DNA of 34,846 nucleotides, taken from assembly GCA_016285265.1 (NCBI GenBank), contig JAEEQL010000015.1, positions 1-34,846 of the forward strand, given 5' to 3'. The translations under genes and the position numbers were made by a program. Of this stretch, positions 16,329 through 24,026 are shown one piece after another. Positions within the stretch are counted from its first letter, which is position 1; each line of letters begins with the position of its first letter. The notes beneath the pieces were generated by a model that saw only the letters and a program-made list of their open reading frames with translations, searched no databases and had not been told where the DNA came from. The stretch comes from Lachnospiraceae bacterium. GTDB lineage: Bacteria; Bacillota; Clostridia; Lachnospirales; Lachnospiraceae.

Positions 16329-16826
16329 ATGTTATTGACCATATTTCTTGCGATCGTGTTCTGCGTTGCGATAACCGTCATGATGTTTGCTGCGGTGGCA
16401 TTCGTTCAGGATAAGAAATTATTTTCCTCTGCCCCCAGAGAGGCACAGGAAGCGGTTTTGCCCAGGGATAAGGAACTGTTTTACGGAGCAAGGACGATCG
16501 GATGGACTCTCATAGTCTTCAGCATACTTCTGATACTGGGGACCGGAGTGATATCGATCTGGGACGGCTTCAGAAGCGGATATACATTCCTGCAGTTTTT
16601 CCTGAGATTCTATCTTATCTTTGCAATATACAAGATATATGACATGATTTGCTTTGATTATTTTCTGCTCATGAAATTTCATTTCTTTCAGTTTTATTAT
16701 CCGGAGCTTGAGAGTGTATACAGCGGCAGAAAGTACGGATTCAACATTAAGAGTCAGCTGTTAAAGCTTCTGATAATATTCCCTGCGGCTTCCGCACTTG
16801 CCGCGTGGATATGCACATTGTTCTGA
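16329..16826 (+). CDS. Small polytopic membrane protein of unknown function
   Basis: About 165 residues with four hydrophobic helices (LLTIFLAIVFCVAITVMMFAA, GWTLIVFSILLILGTGVI, FFLRFYLIFAIYKIYDMI and LLKLLIIFPAASALAAWI). Between them are a short cytosolic or external loop and an aromatic-rich segment (MKFHFFQFYYPE). ATG 16329 has GGAGG 8 bases upstream; a longer frame from 16290 lacks a good site. It is the last gene of the operon with the ATC-hydrolase-like protein. It does not match a transporter family that I know. It could work with the membrane protein at 14994 as a two-component membrane assembly, which is speculation. Confidence 0.72.
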   Translation: MLLTIFLAIVFCVAITVMMFAAVAFVQDKKLFSSAPREAQEAVLPRDKELFYGARTIGWTLIVFSILLILGTGVISIWDGFRSGYTFLQFFLRFYLIFAIYKIYDMICFDYFLLMKFHFFQFYYPELESVYSGRKYGFNIKSQLLKLLIIFPAASALAAWICTLF

Positions 16827-16836
16827 AGAAAGAAGA

Positions 16837-16865
16837 TTGACAGCAACATTTTTTTATTGTAATCT
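16837..16865 (+). promoter_or_regulatory. Promoter of the second TetR gene
   Basis: TTGACA at 16837-16842. The -10 is either TGTAAT at 16858-16863 (15-base spacer) or TAATCT at 16860-16865 (17-base spacer). It starts 11 bases after the preceding stop and reads into a palindrome. Confidence 0.6.
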
Positions 16866-16895
16866 TCGATAGCGAACATTGATAACTTATCGAAG
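16864..16895 (+). promoter_or_regulatory. Candidate operator of the second TetR
   Basis: Outer arms CTTCGATA and TATCGAAG (8 bp, 16 bases apart) enclose the start region; inside is a tighter palindrome GATAA-C-TTATC (16881-16891). Either could be the autoregulatory site. The GATAA/TTATC half-site is shared with the operator of the first TetR (5492-5512), but the spacing differs. Confidence 0.5.
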
Positions 16896-16905
16896 GAAAC
16901 GTAAA

Positions 16906-17523
16906 ATGCCAAGAGACAAGACATTAAGCCATATCAGGGTTAATGAAGCAATTAAGGCGGAGTTTCTCGAAAAGGGATTTGAAGCTGCGTCGATACGAAG
17001 CATTGGAGCCCGTGCCGGAATGACTTCTGCCGGATTATACAGGCATTATGCCGACAAAGAGGCGATGTTCAATGCTCTTGTGGAGCCACTGGTCGATGAT
17101 ATCAAAAAATGGACCAGGCGGCACACCGAAAAAAAATATCTTCTCCTTGATGAAACTGCGGATAAGAATGAAGTGTTCGGGGAGACGTTTATCGATCTTG
17201 TGAGAGAAGTCATACTTCCGAAGAGAGATGAGTTCAAACTTCTGATGACCTGTTCCCGCGGGACGAAATACGAAAATTTCATTCATGACTATGCTCTGTT
17301 TGGCCAGAAGGAAATTCTAAAAGCCATAAGATATATGAAAAAGAAAGGATGTCCGGTGGAGGATGTCGACGAGGATGAGCTTCATATGCTGCTTTCGGCA
17401 TATCTTACAGCATGCTTTGAGCCGATCATACATGATTGTGAAGAGAAAAAAATAAATAAATACTTAAATGCCATTCAGGAATTCTTTATGCCGGGATGGA
17501 TGAAGATCATGGGATTAAATTAA
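16906..17523 (+). CDS. TetR/AcrR family transcriptional regulator (module 2)
   Basis: 205 residues with an N-terminal TetR DNA-binding domain (FEAASIRSIGARAGMTSAGLYRHYADKEAMFNALV) and a helical effector domain. GAAGGAAAC precedes ATG 16906; the -10 region rules out a longer start. Its recognition helix (TSAGLYRHY) differs from that of the first TetR (TTGAVYKRY), so the two probably bind different sites. It has its own promoter and a GNRA-loop terminator, so it is transcribed separately from the transporters, which start after a perfect GTTAG-N6-CTAAC site. It is the nearest candidate regulator of that site; the ligand is unknown. Confidence 0.92.
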   Translation: MPRDKTLSHIRVNEAIKAEFLEKGFEAASIRSIGARAGMTSAGLYRHYADKEAMFNALVEPLVDDIKKWTRRHTEKKYLLLDETADKNEVFGETFIDLVREVILPKRDEFKLLMTCSRGTKYENFIHDYALFGQKEILKAIRYMKKKGCPVEDVDEDELHMLLSAYLTACFEPIIHDCEEKKINKYLNAIQEFFMPGWMKIMGLN

Positions 17524-17544
17524 AGAGCCGCAAGGCTCTTTTTT
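17522..17544 (+). terminator. Intrinsic terminator of the second TetR gene
   Basis: Perfect stem AAAGAGCC / GGCTCTTT with a GCAA (GNRA) loop and a continuing T run. It overlaps the TetR stop codon by two bases. Confidence 0.9.
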
Positions 17545-17568
17545 AATGCCGTAAGTTATCATTTTGCG

Positions 17569-17584
17569 GTTAGCGATAGCTAAC
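17569..17584 (+). promoter_or_regulatory. GTTAG-N6-CTAAC operator, copy 3
   Basis: GTTAGC-GATA-GCTAAC, a perfect 16-bp palindrome 25 bases after the TetR terminator and 71 bases before the TTG start of the first exporter gene. The 17545-17655 gap has no other structure I can support. No consensus -10/-35 pair is obvious near it. Confidence 0.7.
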
Positions 17585-17655
17585 GTATGCGATATATCCG
17601 ACCGATCATACGGCGGTTATATATAAAAGTCATATTGCAACAGGAGGAGTAAAAA

Positions 17656-19419
17656 TTGGGCAAGGTCAAAGGTTTCGATCATATGAAGCTGATCAGACAG
17701 TATGCGGGAGGGCATAAGCATCTGATAACTCTGGGAAGGTTCATAGCAGCGATAAGCGCTGTGATAGTGCTTGTTCCGTACTACGATCTATGGAAGATAA
17801 TCAGTATTGCTGTTAACAACGAGGATACGGGCCGGATCGGTCATTATGCGTGGCAGGCTGTGATACTTACGGTATCCTCCCTGCTGATATACATCGCTGC
17901 TCTGCTTTGCACGCATATTGCCGCATTCAGGGTTCAGGCCAATATGAGAAGTTCACTGATGAGAAGGATCATCACACTTCCGCTGGGTGTATTCGATGAG
18001 GATGGTACCGGAAAGATCAGACGTATAGTTAATGATTCCACCGCTGCAACAGAGACTTTCATCGCACATCAGCTTCCCGACAAGACTGTGGCGGCGATAA
18101 CACCGATAGGACTAATGGTCCTGATCTTTTCATTCAACTGGAAGATCGGACTCATATGCATGATTCCCGCCGCAATAGGATTTGCCTGCATGATGACCAT
18201 GATGGGAAAGGGAATGCAGGAGAAGATGCGGGAATACCAGAATGCTCTTGACGTCATGAGTTCGGAAGCAACCGAATATGTCAGGGGAATCCCTGTTGTA
18301 AAGACATTCGGTCAGACCGTTCATTCCTTTAAACGGTTTAAGGATGCCATAGACGGCTTCGGAAAATGGACCACAGGTTATACCCTGATCCTTAGGTGGC
18401 CCATGACTGCGTTCATGACGTGCATCAATGCGATTTTTGTATTTATTGTCATTTCAGCCTTTGTATTTTCCAAGGATGGTATAACAGCCGGTCTTATCCT
18501 GAACATTATGTATTACATTATCGTGACTCCGCTTGTCACGGTGGCTCTCACCAAGGTGGCGTATTCGGGAGAAGCGGAGATGACCCTGATCGATGCACTT
18601 AAGCGTGTGGAGTCGATCATGGAAATCAAGCCGCTTGAAGAAAGCAGATCCGGCAGGAAACCCGCGGACATGAGCGTGGAGCTTAAGAATGTCACCTACC
18701 GGTACAAGGATGCTTCGAGGGATGCCGTGAAGGATGTTTCCTTCAGGATACTTCCGGGAGAACATGTGGCTCTTGTGGGTCCCTCAGGATCCGGCAAGAC
18801 CACGCTGGCTGAGCTGATCGTGAGATTCTTCGATGTGACGGACGGTGAGATCCTGATCGGAGGAGCCGGTGTAAAGGATATTCCCTCGAGAGAACTGATG
18901 AAACTGGTTTCATTTGTTTTCCAGGACAGCAGGCTGATAAAGAAGTCGATCCTTGAAAATGTAAGGATGGCTAAACCGGATGCAACGGAAGCAGAGGTTC
19001 TGGATGCTCTGAAAAAAGCACAGTGCATGGATATCATCGAAAAACTTCCTGAAGGCATTCATACCGTGATAGGAGAAAAGGGAACTTATCTGTCGGGTGG
19101 TGAACAGCAGAGGATTACAATTGCAAGGGCTGTGCTCAAGGATGCTCCGATACTGATCCTGGACGAGGCAACGGCATTTGCGGATCCGGACAATGAATCG
19201 AAAGTGCAGGCTGCATTTGAAGAATTATCGAAAGGAAAGACACTTATCATGATCGCGCACAGACTGAGTACCGTAATGAATGCCGACAGGATATACGTTA
19301 TGGACGACGGCCGCTGCGTTGAGAGCGGTACACATGATGAACTTATGGCGGCGAACGGTTTATATAACAGGATGTTCGATGAGTATTCAAGATCTGTTGA
19401 CTGGAAGGTGGGTGCGTGA
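17656..19419 (+). CDS. ABC exporter-fold half transporter, YbtP-like partner, module 2
   Basis: 587 residues: a six-helix exporter-type membrane domain, then an ATPase with Walker A GPSGSGKTT (about 375), signature LSGGEQQ (about 479), Walker B ILILDEATAFADP and switch His in MIAHR. The start is TTG with GGAGGAG 6 bases upstream; ATG 17683 is the fallback. It is the counterpart of the module 1 protein at 9054, sharing the ATAFxDP segment and the SVDWKV-like C-terminus (STWKI in module 1). It heads the second transporter operon and overlaps the next gene by 4 bases. Confidence 0.9.
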   Translation: MGKVKGFDHMKLIRQYAGGHKHLITLGRFIAAISAVIVLVPYYDLWKIISIAVNNEDTGRIGHYAWQAVILTVSSLLIYIAALLCTHIAAFRVQANMRSSLMRRIITLPLGVFDEDGTGKIRRIVNDSTAATETFIAHQLPDKTVAAITPIGLMVLIFSFNWKIGLICMIPAAIGFACMMTMMGKGMQEKMREYQNALDVMSSEATEYVRGIPVVKTFGQTVHSFKRFKDAIDGFGKWTTGYTLILRWPMTAFMTCINAIFVFIVISAFVFSKDGITAGLILNIMYYIIVTPLVTVALTKVAYSGEAEMTLIDALKRVESIMEIKPLEESRSGRKPADMSVELKNVTYRYKDASRDAVKDVSFRILPGEHVALVGPSGSGKTTLAELIVRFFDVTDGEILIGGAGVKDIPSRELMKLVSFVFQDSRLIKKSILENVRMAKPDATEAEVLDALKKAQCMDIIEKLPEGIHTVIGEKGTYLSGGEQQRITIARAVLKDAPILILDEATAFADPDNESKVQAAFEELSKGKTLIMIAHRLSTVMNADRIYVMDDGRCVESGTHDELMAANGLYNRMFDEYSRSVDWKVGA

Positions 19420-21155
19420 AAATGGTAGAGAGATTGAAGCATAAATATGCGCTTTCGACTCAGGGCGCAAAGGATATGATCAGGGCATGCATCAGCGTTA
19501 CGGTGACCAATCTCATGCTGATGATGCCTGCAGGAGTATTGTTCTGTCTTATAAAGGACCTGCTGGAAGGCACGTTCGGACCGGACCGGAAAGCATTCTA
19601 TACGGTTGCTTCGGTGATCGTGATAATGCTGATCGCAGTGACCAATTTCATTCAGTATAATGCAACCTTTCTTACAACCTACAGGGAAAGCGGAGTCAGA
19701 AGAACGGCAATAGCCGAGAAATTGAGACAGCTTCCTCTTTCATATTTCGGAAGAAAGAACGTGTCCGATCTTACTACCAATGTTCTCGGAGATTGTGCCC
19801 AGATCGAAACTGCATCAAGCCATTGGATCCCTGAGCTTATAGGCGCTGTCATATCGGTAAGTCTTGTGGGAGTGAGCCTCTTTTTTGCGTTTGACTGGAG
19901 AATGGTTCTTGCAAGCTTCTGGGTCATCCCGGTTGCGTTCATCATTATCATTACCTGTTCGGGAGCAGAGAAGAACGCGGTCAGAAAGAATTCGGCCGTA
20001 AAACTCACCATGACGGACGGAATACAGGAGTGTCTGGAATCTGTCAGGGATCTGAGAGCCAACGGTGCCGAGGACAGGTATATGGATGAGCTCGAGGGCA
20101 AGATCAGGGATGTGGAAAAGATGGCGCTGTTTACGGAACTGAAGATGGCGGTGTATGTCAATTCGGCAGCCATAATCCTTAAGATTGGTATAGGAACAAC
20201 AGCGGTTGTGGGCGGAGCGTTATTTGCAAGAGGCGAGATTTCGATACTGACCTTCTTTATGTTCCTTATGCTGGTGGCAAGACTTTATGATCCGATGCAG
20301 ATCACATTGCAGAACTTTGCGGCTATCATATCATGCGGGATTCAATGTGAGAGACTGGATGAGGTCCTGTCATCGGAGATCCAGACCGGATCCGAGGTTA
20401 TGAACAATAAAGGATACGATATAGTCTTTGATCATGTGGGCTTTAAGTATTCCGATGATACGGATGTTCTCAAGGATGTAAGCTTCACCGCAAAGCAGGG
20501 TCAGGTCACAGCACTTATAGGCCCGTCGGGTGGCGGAAAAACAACCATTTCAAGACTTGCCGCCAGATTCTGGGATGTGAATGAGGGAAAGATAACATTG
20601 GGCGGAGAGGACATATCCACGATCGATCCCGAAACACTGCTTAAGAATTACTCCATAGTTTTCCAGGATGTAACACTTTTCAATAACTCTGTCATGGAAA
20701 ATATCAGGATAGGTAAAGAGGGCGCAAGCGATGAAGAAGTCATGGCAGCTGCCCGGCTTGCAAACTGCGATCAGTTTGTGGATCTTCTTCCCGAAAAATA
20801 TGACACATATATCGGTGAGAACGGAAGTGAGCTTTCCGGTGGTGAGCGTCAGAGAATATCAATTGCGAGAGCTTTTCTGAAGGATGCGCCCGTCATATTG
20901 CTTGATGAGGCCACCGCATCCCTTGATGCGGAGAATGAAACAGCGATCCAGGAAGCTCTTTCGATGCTCATTAAGAACAAGACCGTCATGATCATTGCCC
21001 ATCGTATGAGAACCATAGCAAATGCAGATCATATAGTCGTTCTTAAGGACGGTGTTGTGGCAGAACAGGGTAGTCCCGAATTCCTGAACAGTTATGACAG
21101 CATATACAGTCATATGACAAAACAGCAGATGATATCTCAAAACTGGAAGATGTAA
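19416..21155 (+). CDS. ABC exporter-fold half transporter, YbtQ-like partner, module 2
   Basis: 579 residues with a six-helix membrane domain and an ATPase: Walker A GPSGGGKTT (about 369), signature LSGGERQ (about 473), Walker B VILLDEATASLD and switch His in IIAHR. The GTG start overlaps the previous stop as GTGA, with GGAAGGTGGG upstream; ATG 19422 is also possible. It is the counterpart of the module 1 gene at 10792. With the preceding protein it should form a heterodimer in the cytoplasmic membrane. All catalytic ATPase residues are intact. The S component follows after 33 bases. Confidence 0.9.
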   Translation: MKMVERLKHKYALSTQGAKDMIRACISVTVTNLMLMMPAGVLFCLIKDLLEGTFGPDRKAFYTVASVIVIMLIAVTNFIQYNATFLTTYRESGVRRTAIAEKLRQLPLSYFGRKNVSDLTTNVLGDCAQIETASSHWIPELIGAVISVSLVGVSLFFAFDWRMVLASFWVIPVAFIIIITCSGAEKNAVRKNSAVKLTMTDGIQECLESVRDLRANGAEDRYMDELEGKIRDVEKMALFTELKMAVYVNSAAIILKIGIGTTAVVGGALFARGEISILTFFMFLMLVARLYDPMQITLQNFAAIISCGIQCERLDEVLSSEIQTGSEVMNNKGYDIVFDHVGFKYSDDTDVLKDVSFTAKQGQVTALIGPSGGGKTTISRLAARFWDVNEGKITLGGEDISTIDPETLLKNYSIVFQDVTLFNNSVMENIRIGKEGASDEEVMAAARLANCDQFVDLLPEKYDTYIGENGSELSGGERQRISIARAFLKDAPVILLDEATASLDAENETAIQEALSMLIKNKTVMIIAHRMRTIANADHIVVLKDGVVAEQGSPEFLNSYDSIYSHMTKQQMISQNWKM

Positions 21156-21188
21156 AACTGATAGATCATTTATAAAGGAGGAGAAACA

Positions 21189-21773
21189 ATGGAACAGAAT
21201 AACAGACTTAATGCAAAGGATCTGATCAACGTAGGAATCTATACGGCAATCTGCGCAGTAATATGCTGTGCAGTTGCCATGACCGGAGTCATACCCATCA
21301 TGATGGTGCTTCTTGTGGTATTCGTTCCGATACTTACCGGAATCCCTTATATGATGTTTCTGACCAAGGTAAAAAAGTTCGGGATGATCCTTATCCTTAA
21401 TGTGCTCATGGGAGCTTTGATGTGGGTTACCGGAATGAGTTATTACGCCCTGGTTGTCGGAAGCATATCCGGACTTATAGCGGAGTTTATATACCGCGCG
21501 GGAGGATACAAAAGCAAGAAACTTGGCATCCTGGCTTATGCTGTTTCCGGAATATACTGCTGGGCCAATTACTTTGGAATCTTTTTCAATGCGGAAGCTT
21601 ATTTTTCAACCAGACAGAATTTCGGTCAGGAATATATAGATGCCGTTACAGGAATGCTGCCTGCATGGATGTGCCCGGTTCTTCTGGCAGTGGATTTTGT
21701 CTGCGGTCTTATAGGCGGATGGATAGGAGCGAAGATGTTAAAGAAGCATTTTGAGAAGGCGGGTATTGCCTGA
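21189..21773 (+). CDS. MptD-type (Trep_Strep) ECF transporter S component, module 2
   Basis: 194 residues, the same length as its module 1 paralogue, with about six hydrophobic helices. The start RLNAKDLINVGIYTAICAVI and the end GAKMLKKHFEKAGIA match that paralogue closely, while the middle diverges, as expected if the two bind different or modified substrates. AAGGAGGAG lies just before the ATG. The T gene follows after 2 bases. It is placed after the exporter pair here but before it in module 1. Confidence 0.88.
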   Translation: MEQNNRLNAKDLINVGIYTAICAVICCAVAMTGVIPIMMVLLVVFVPILTGIPYMMFLTKVKKFGMILILNVLMGALMWVTGMSYYALVVGSISGLIAEFIYRAGGYKSKKLGILAYAVSGIYCWANYFGIFFNAEAYFSTRQNFGQEYIDAVTGMLPAWMCPVLLAVDFVCGLIGGWIGAKMLKKHFEKAGIA

Positions 21774-21775
21774 TA

Positions 21776-22495
21776 ATGGAATACAGACTTGACAGAAATG
21801 CACATTCGCTGCTGGACCCCAGAACCAAACTGCTGCTGCTTTTTACAAGCTCGGTCTTTGTTGTAGGGAATGCCGGGGAGAAATACATGGTAGTGTTTTA
21901 CTGGATCCTTGTATTTCTGCCGGTTTTGCTGCTGTTTGCAGAAAGAGAATGGAAGGCGGGGCTGGTGGCAATATCGATATATATCGGAAGCTACTATGCC
22001 GGAATAGCGCTGCAGCATGAACTGTCGGCGGTGGAATCGGCACTGGCACTGATGCTGTATGTAATAACGAAGTTTCTTCCTACCGTTATCCTTGCCAGGT
22101 ATATTGTCAAGAGCACAAAGGTTTCTGAGTTCCTTGCAGCCATGAACCGCATGCATGTTCCCGATAAGTTTACCATCCCCATAAGTGTGATCTTCAGATT
22201 TTTTCCGACGGTTGCAGAGGAATCGAAATCCATCAATGATGCCATGCGTATGAGGGGCATCGAAATGGGAGCAAACAGGGCTTCCGAGGCGGTTGAATAC
22301 AGGATGGTTCCCCTGATAGCTTCATGTTCATTGATCGGTGAAGAGTTATCTGCTGCAGCAATGACAAGGGGATTGGATGTAGGGAAAAGAAGAACCTGTA
22401 TCTGGAATATAAGGTTTGGAATACAGGATTTTGCCGTGATCGCATTGTGTCTCATTTGTTTTGTCTGGTGGGGGATCGGAAGATTTTTCGTATGA
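21776..22495 (+). CDS. ECF transporter T component (CbiQ/EcfT family), module 2
   Basis: 239 residues with the DPRTKLLLLF start, membrane helices, and both cytosolic coupling motifs intact: NDAMRMRGIEMG and AAMTRGLDVG. These Arg-Gly motifs are the ones that dock onto the ATPases in EcfT structures. The stop overlaps the ATPase start (ATGA). Compared with module 1, which reads MREI and TKGLG at the same positions, this subunit looks closer to the ancestral form. Confidence 0.88.
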   Translation: MEYRLDRNAHSLLDPRTKLLLLFTSSVFVVGNAGEKYMVVFYWILVFLPVLLLFAEREWKAGLVAISIYIGSYYAGIALQHELSAVESALALMLYVITKFLPTVILARYIVKSTKVSEFLAAMNRMHVPDKFTIPISVIFRFFPTVAEESKSINDAMRMRGIEMGANRASEAVEYRMVPLIASCSLIGEELSAAAMTRGLDVGKRRTCIWNIRFGIQDFAVIALCLICFVWWGIGRFFV

Positions 22496-23910
22496 TCTGT
22501 TTAAACAATGTTTCTTTTAAATATACAAAAGAGCAGGAGAGCCTCAGGGATATAAATCTTACCGTTAATGACGGAGATGTTGTGCTGGTGTGCGGTCCGT
22601 CCGGATGCGGTAAAACCACATTGGTAAGATGTGTAAACGGCCTCATACCGCATTTTTATAAGGGTGAACTGTCCGGAAAAGTCAGCGTGAATGGTGTGAA
22701 TGTAAGTGATACTACTCTCAGAAAGCTTTCGCGTCATGTGGGGACTGTTTTCCAGAATCCAAGGAGCCAGTTTTTTAACGTGGATACCACAAGCGAGCTG
22801 GCATTCGGGTGCGAGAATTTCGGAATGTCTCCGGATGAGACAGAGACAAGGATCAATGATGTGGTGAACAGGCATGATATGGCACCTCTGATGGACAGAA
22901 GCATTTTTAAGCTTTCCGGAGGTGAGAAACAGAAGATCGCCTGTGCAAGCATTGCGGTGGAACCGGTTGAGGTGATCATACTGGATGAACCGTCTGCCAA
23001 TCTTGATCACAAAGGTGTGTGCGAGCTTCAGAAGATGATAGCCGCATGGAGGGAAGACGGAAAGACCATACTGATCGCAGAGCACAGGATATCATATCTG
23101 CTTCCGTATATTACAAGGGCTGTTCTGATGGATCACGGTGCGATCGTAAGAGAATATCCTGCGGAAGAATTCAGATCACTTTCCGGGGATGAGCTTCACT
23201 CCATGGGGATGAGAGCTGACGGAATGAAAAATCCTGCGGATGTCACGATCCGGACGGATGCAAAGACAGGCACCCCCGGTGTGATGACCCTGAGCAATAT
23301 GAGATATGCTTACCGGCATGAAAAGCCGGTATTTGACATTCCGGAGCTGGATATTCCCACAGGTGAGATCGTGGCTGTCACCGGTACAAACGGAGCTGGC
23401 AAATCCACATTTCTACGCTGTCTTTGCGGAATGGAAAGAAGATGCAAGGCCACACTTAAAGTCGGAAGTGAAGTGTGGAATAACAAAAGCAGACGCCGGA
23501 AGATCTATATGGTCATGCAGGATGTGAATCATCAGCTTTTTACGGACAGTGTTCTGGAGGAAGTGATGATATCCCAGAAGACAGAGGACAGGGAATCTGC
23601 GCTTAAGATACTGGAATCTCTTGATCTTGCGGAGTATGCCGGAAGACATCCGCTTTCATTGTCCGGAGGACAGAAGCAGAGAGTAGCGATCGCTTCCGCG
23701 ATAGCTTCGGAAAGAAGCATCATTCTTTTTGATGAACCGACGAGCGGTCTGGATCATGAGCATATGCTGCAGGTATCGGAGCTTCTTAAGAGACTGAAGG
23801 AAGCGGGCAGAACCGTAATCATCGTTACACATGATGTGGAGCTTATAGAGAATGCATGTACATATATCATCAATTTTGAAAAACTAAAGTTCGAATTGAA
23901 GCATCTGTGA
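22492..23910 (+). CDS. ECF-type ABC ATPase with two fused nucleotide-binding domains, module 2
   Basis: About 472 residues, two EcfA/CbiO domains in one chain. First domain: Walker A GPSGCGKTT (about 35), LSGGEKQ, VIILDEPSANLDH. Second domain: Walker A GTNGAGKST (about 298), LSGGQKQ, IILFDEPTSGLD. The conserved segment MVMQDVNHQLFT(D/E)SV before the second signature is shared with module 1. ATG 22492 overlaps the T stop by 4 bases. It is the last gene of the module; no terminator was seen before the lipoprotein gene (23911-24026 holds nothing else I can support). Confidence 0.92.
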   Translation: MICLNNVSFKYTKEQESLRDINLTVNDGDVVLVCGPSGCGKTTLVRCVNGLIPHFYKGELSGKVSVNGVNVSDTTLRKLSRHVGTVFQNPRSQFFNVDTTSELAFGCENFGMSPDETETRINDVVNRHDMAPLMDRSIFKLSGGEKQKIACASIAVEPVEVIILDEPSANLDHKGVCELQKMIAAWREDGKTILIAEHRISYLLPYITRAVLMDHGAIVREYPAEEFRSLSGDELHSMGMRADGMKNPADVTIRTDAKTGTPGVMTLSNMRYAYRHEKPVFDIPELDIPTGEIVAVTGTNGAGKSTFLRCLCGMERRCKATLKVGSEVWNNKSRRRKIYMVMQDVNHQLFTDSVLEEVMISQKTEDRESALKILESLDLAEYAGRHPLSLSGGQKQRVAIASAIASERSIILFDEPTSGLDHEHMLQVSELLKRLKEAGRTVIIVTHDVELIENACTYIINFEKLKFELKHL

Positions 23911-24026
23911 GGTCATAAGGGTTCCGTGAGAATAAGTATACTTTTTGGATGTATCATGACGCGGAGATCTCTATTACTATTATGACATTAAGTAATATCG
24001 CGAGGAGAAAAGGAGAATCTCTGATC

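Noticed and set aside
5534-23910. Drug-efflux operons controlled by TetR as the simple explanation for both modules
   Set aside because: Plausible for the exporter pairs alone, but efflux does not explain the linked ECF uptake subunits in both modules; kept as an alternative and not as the main call.
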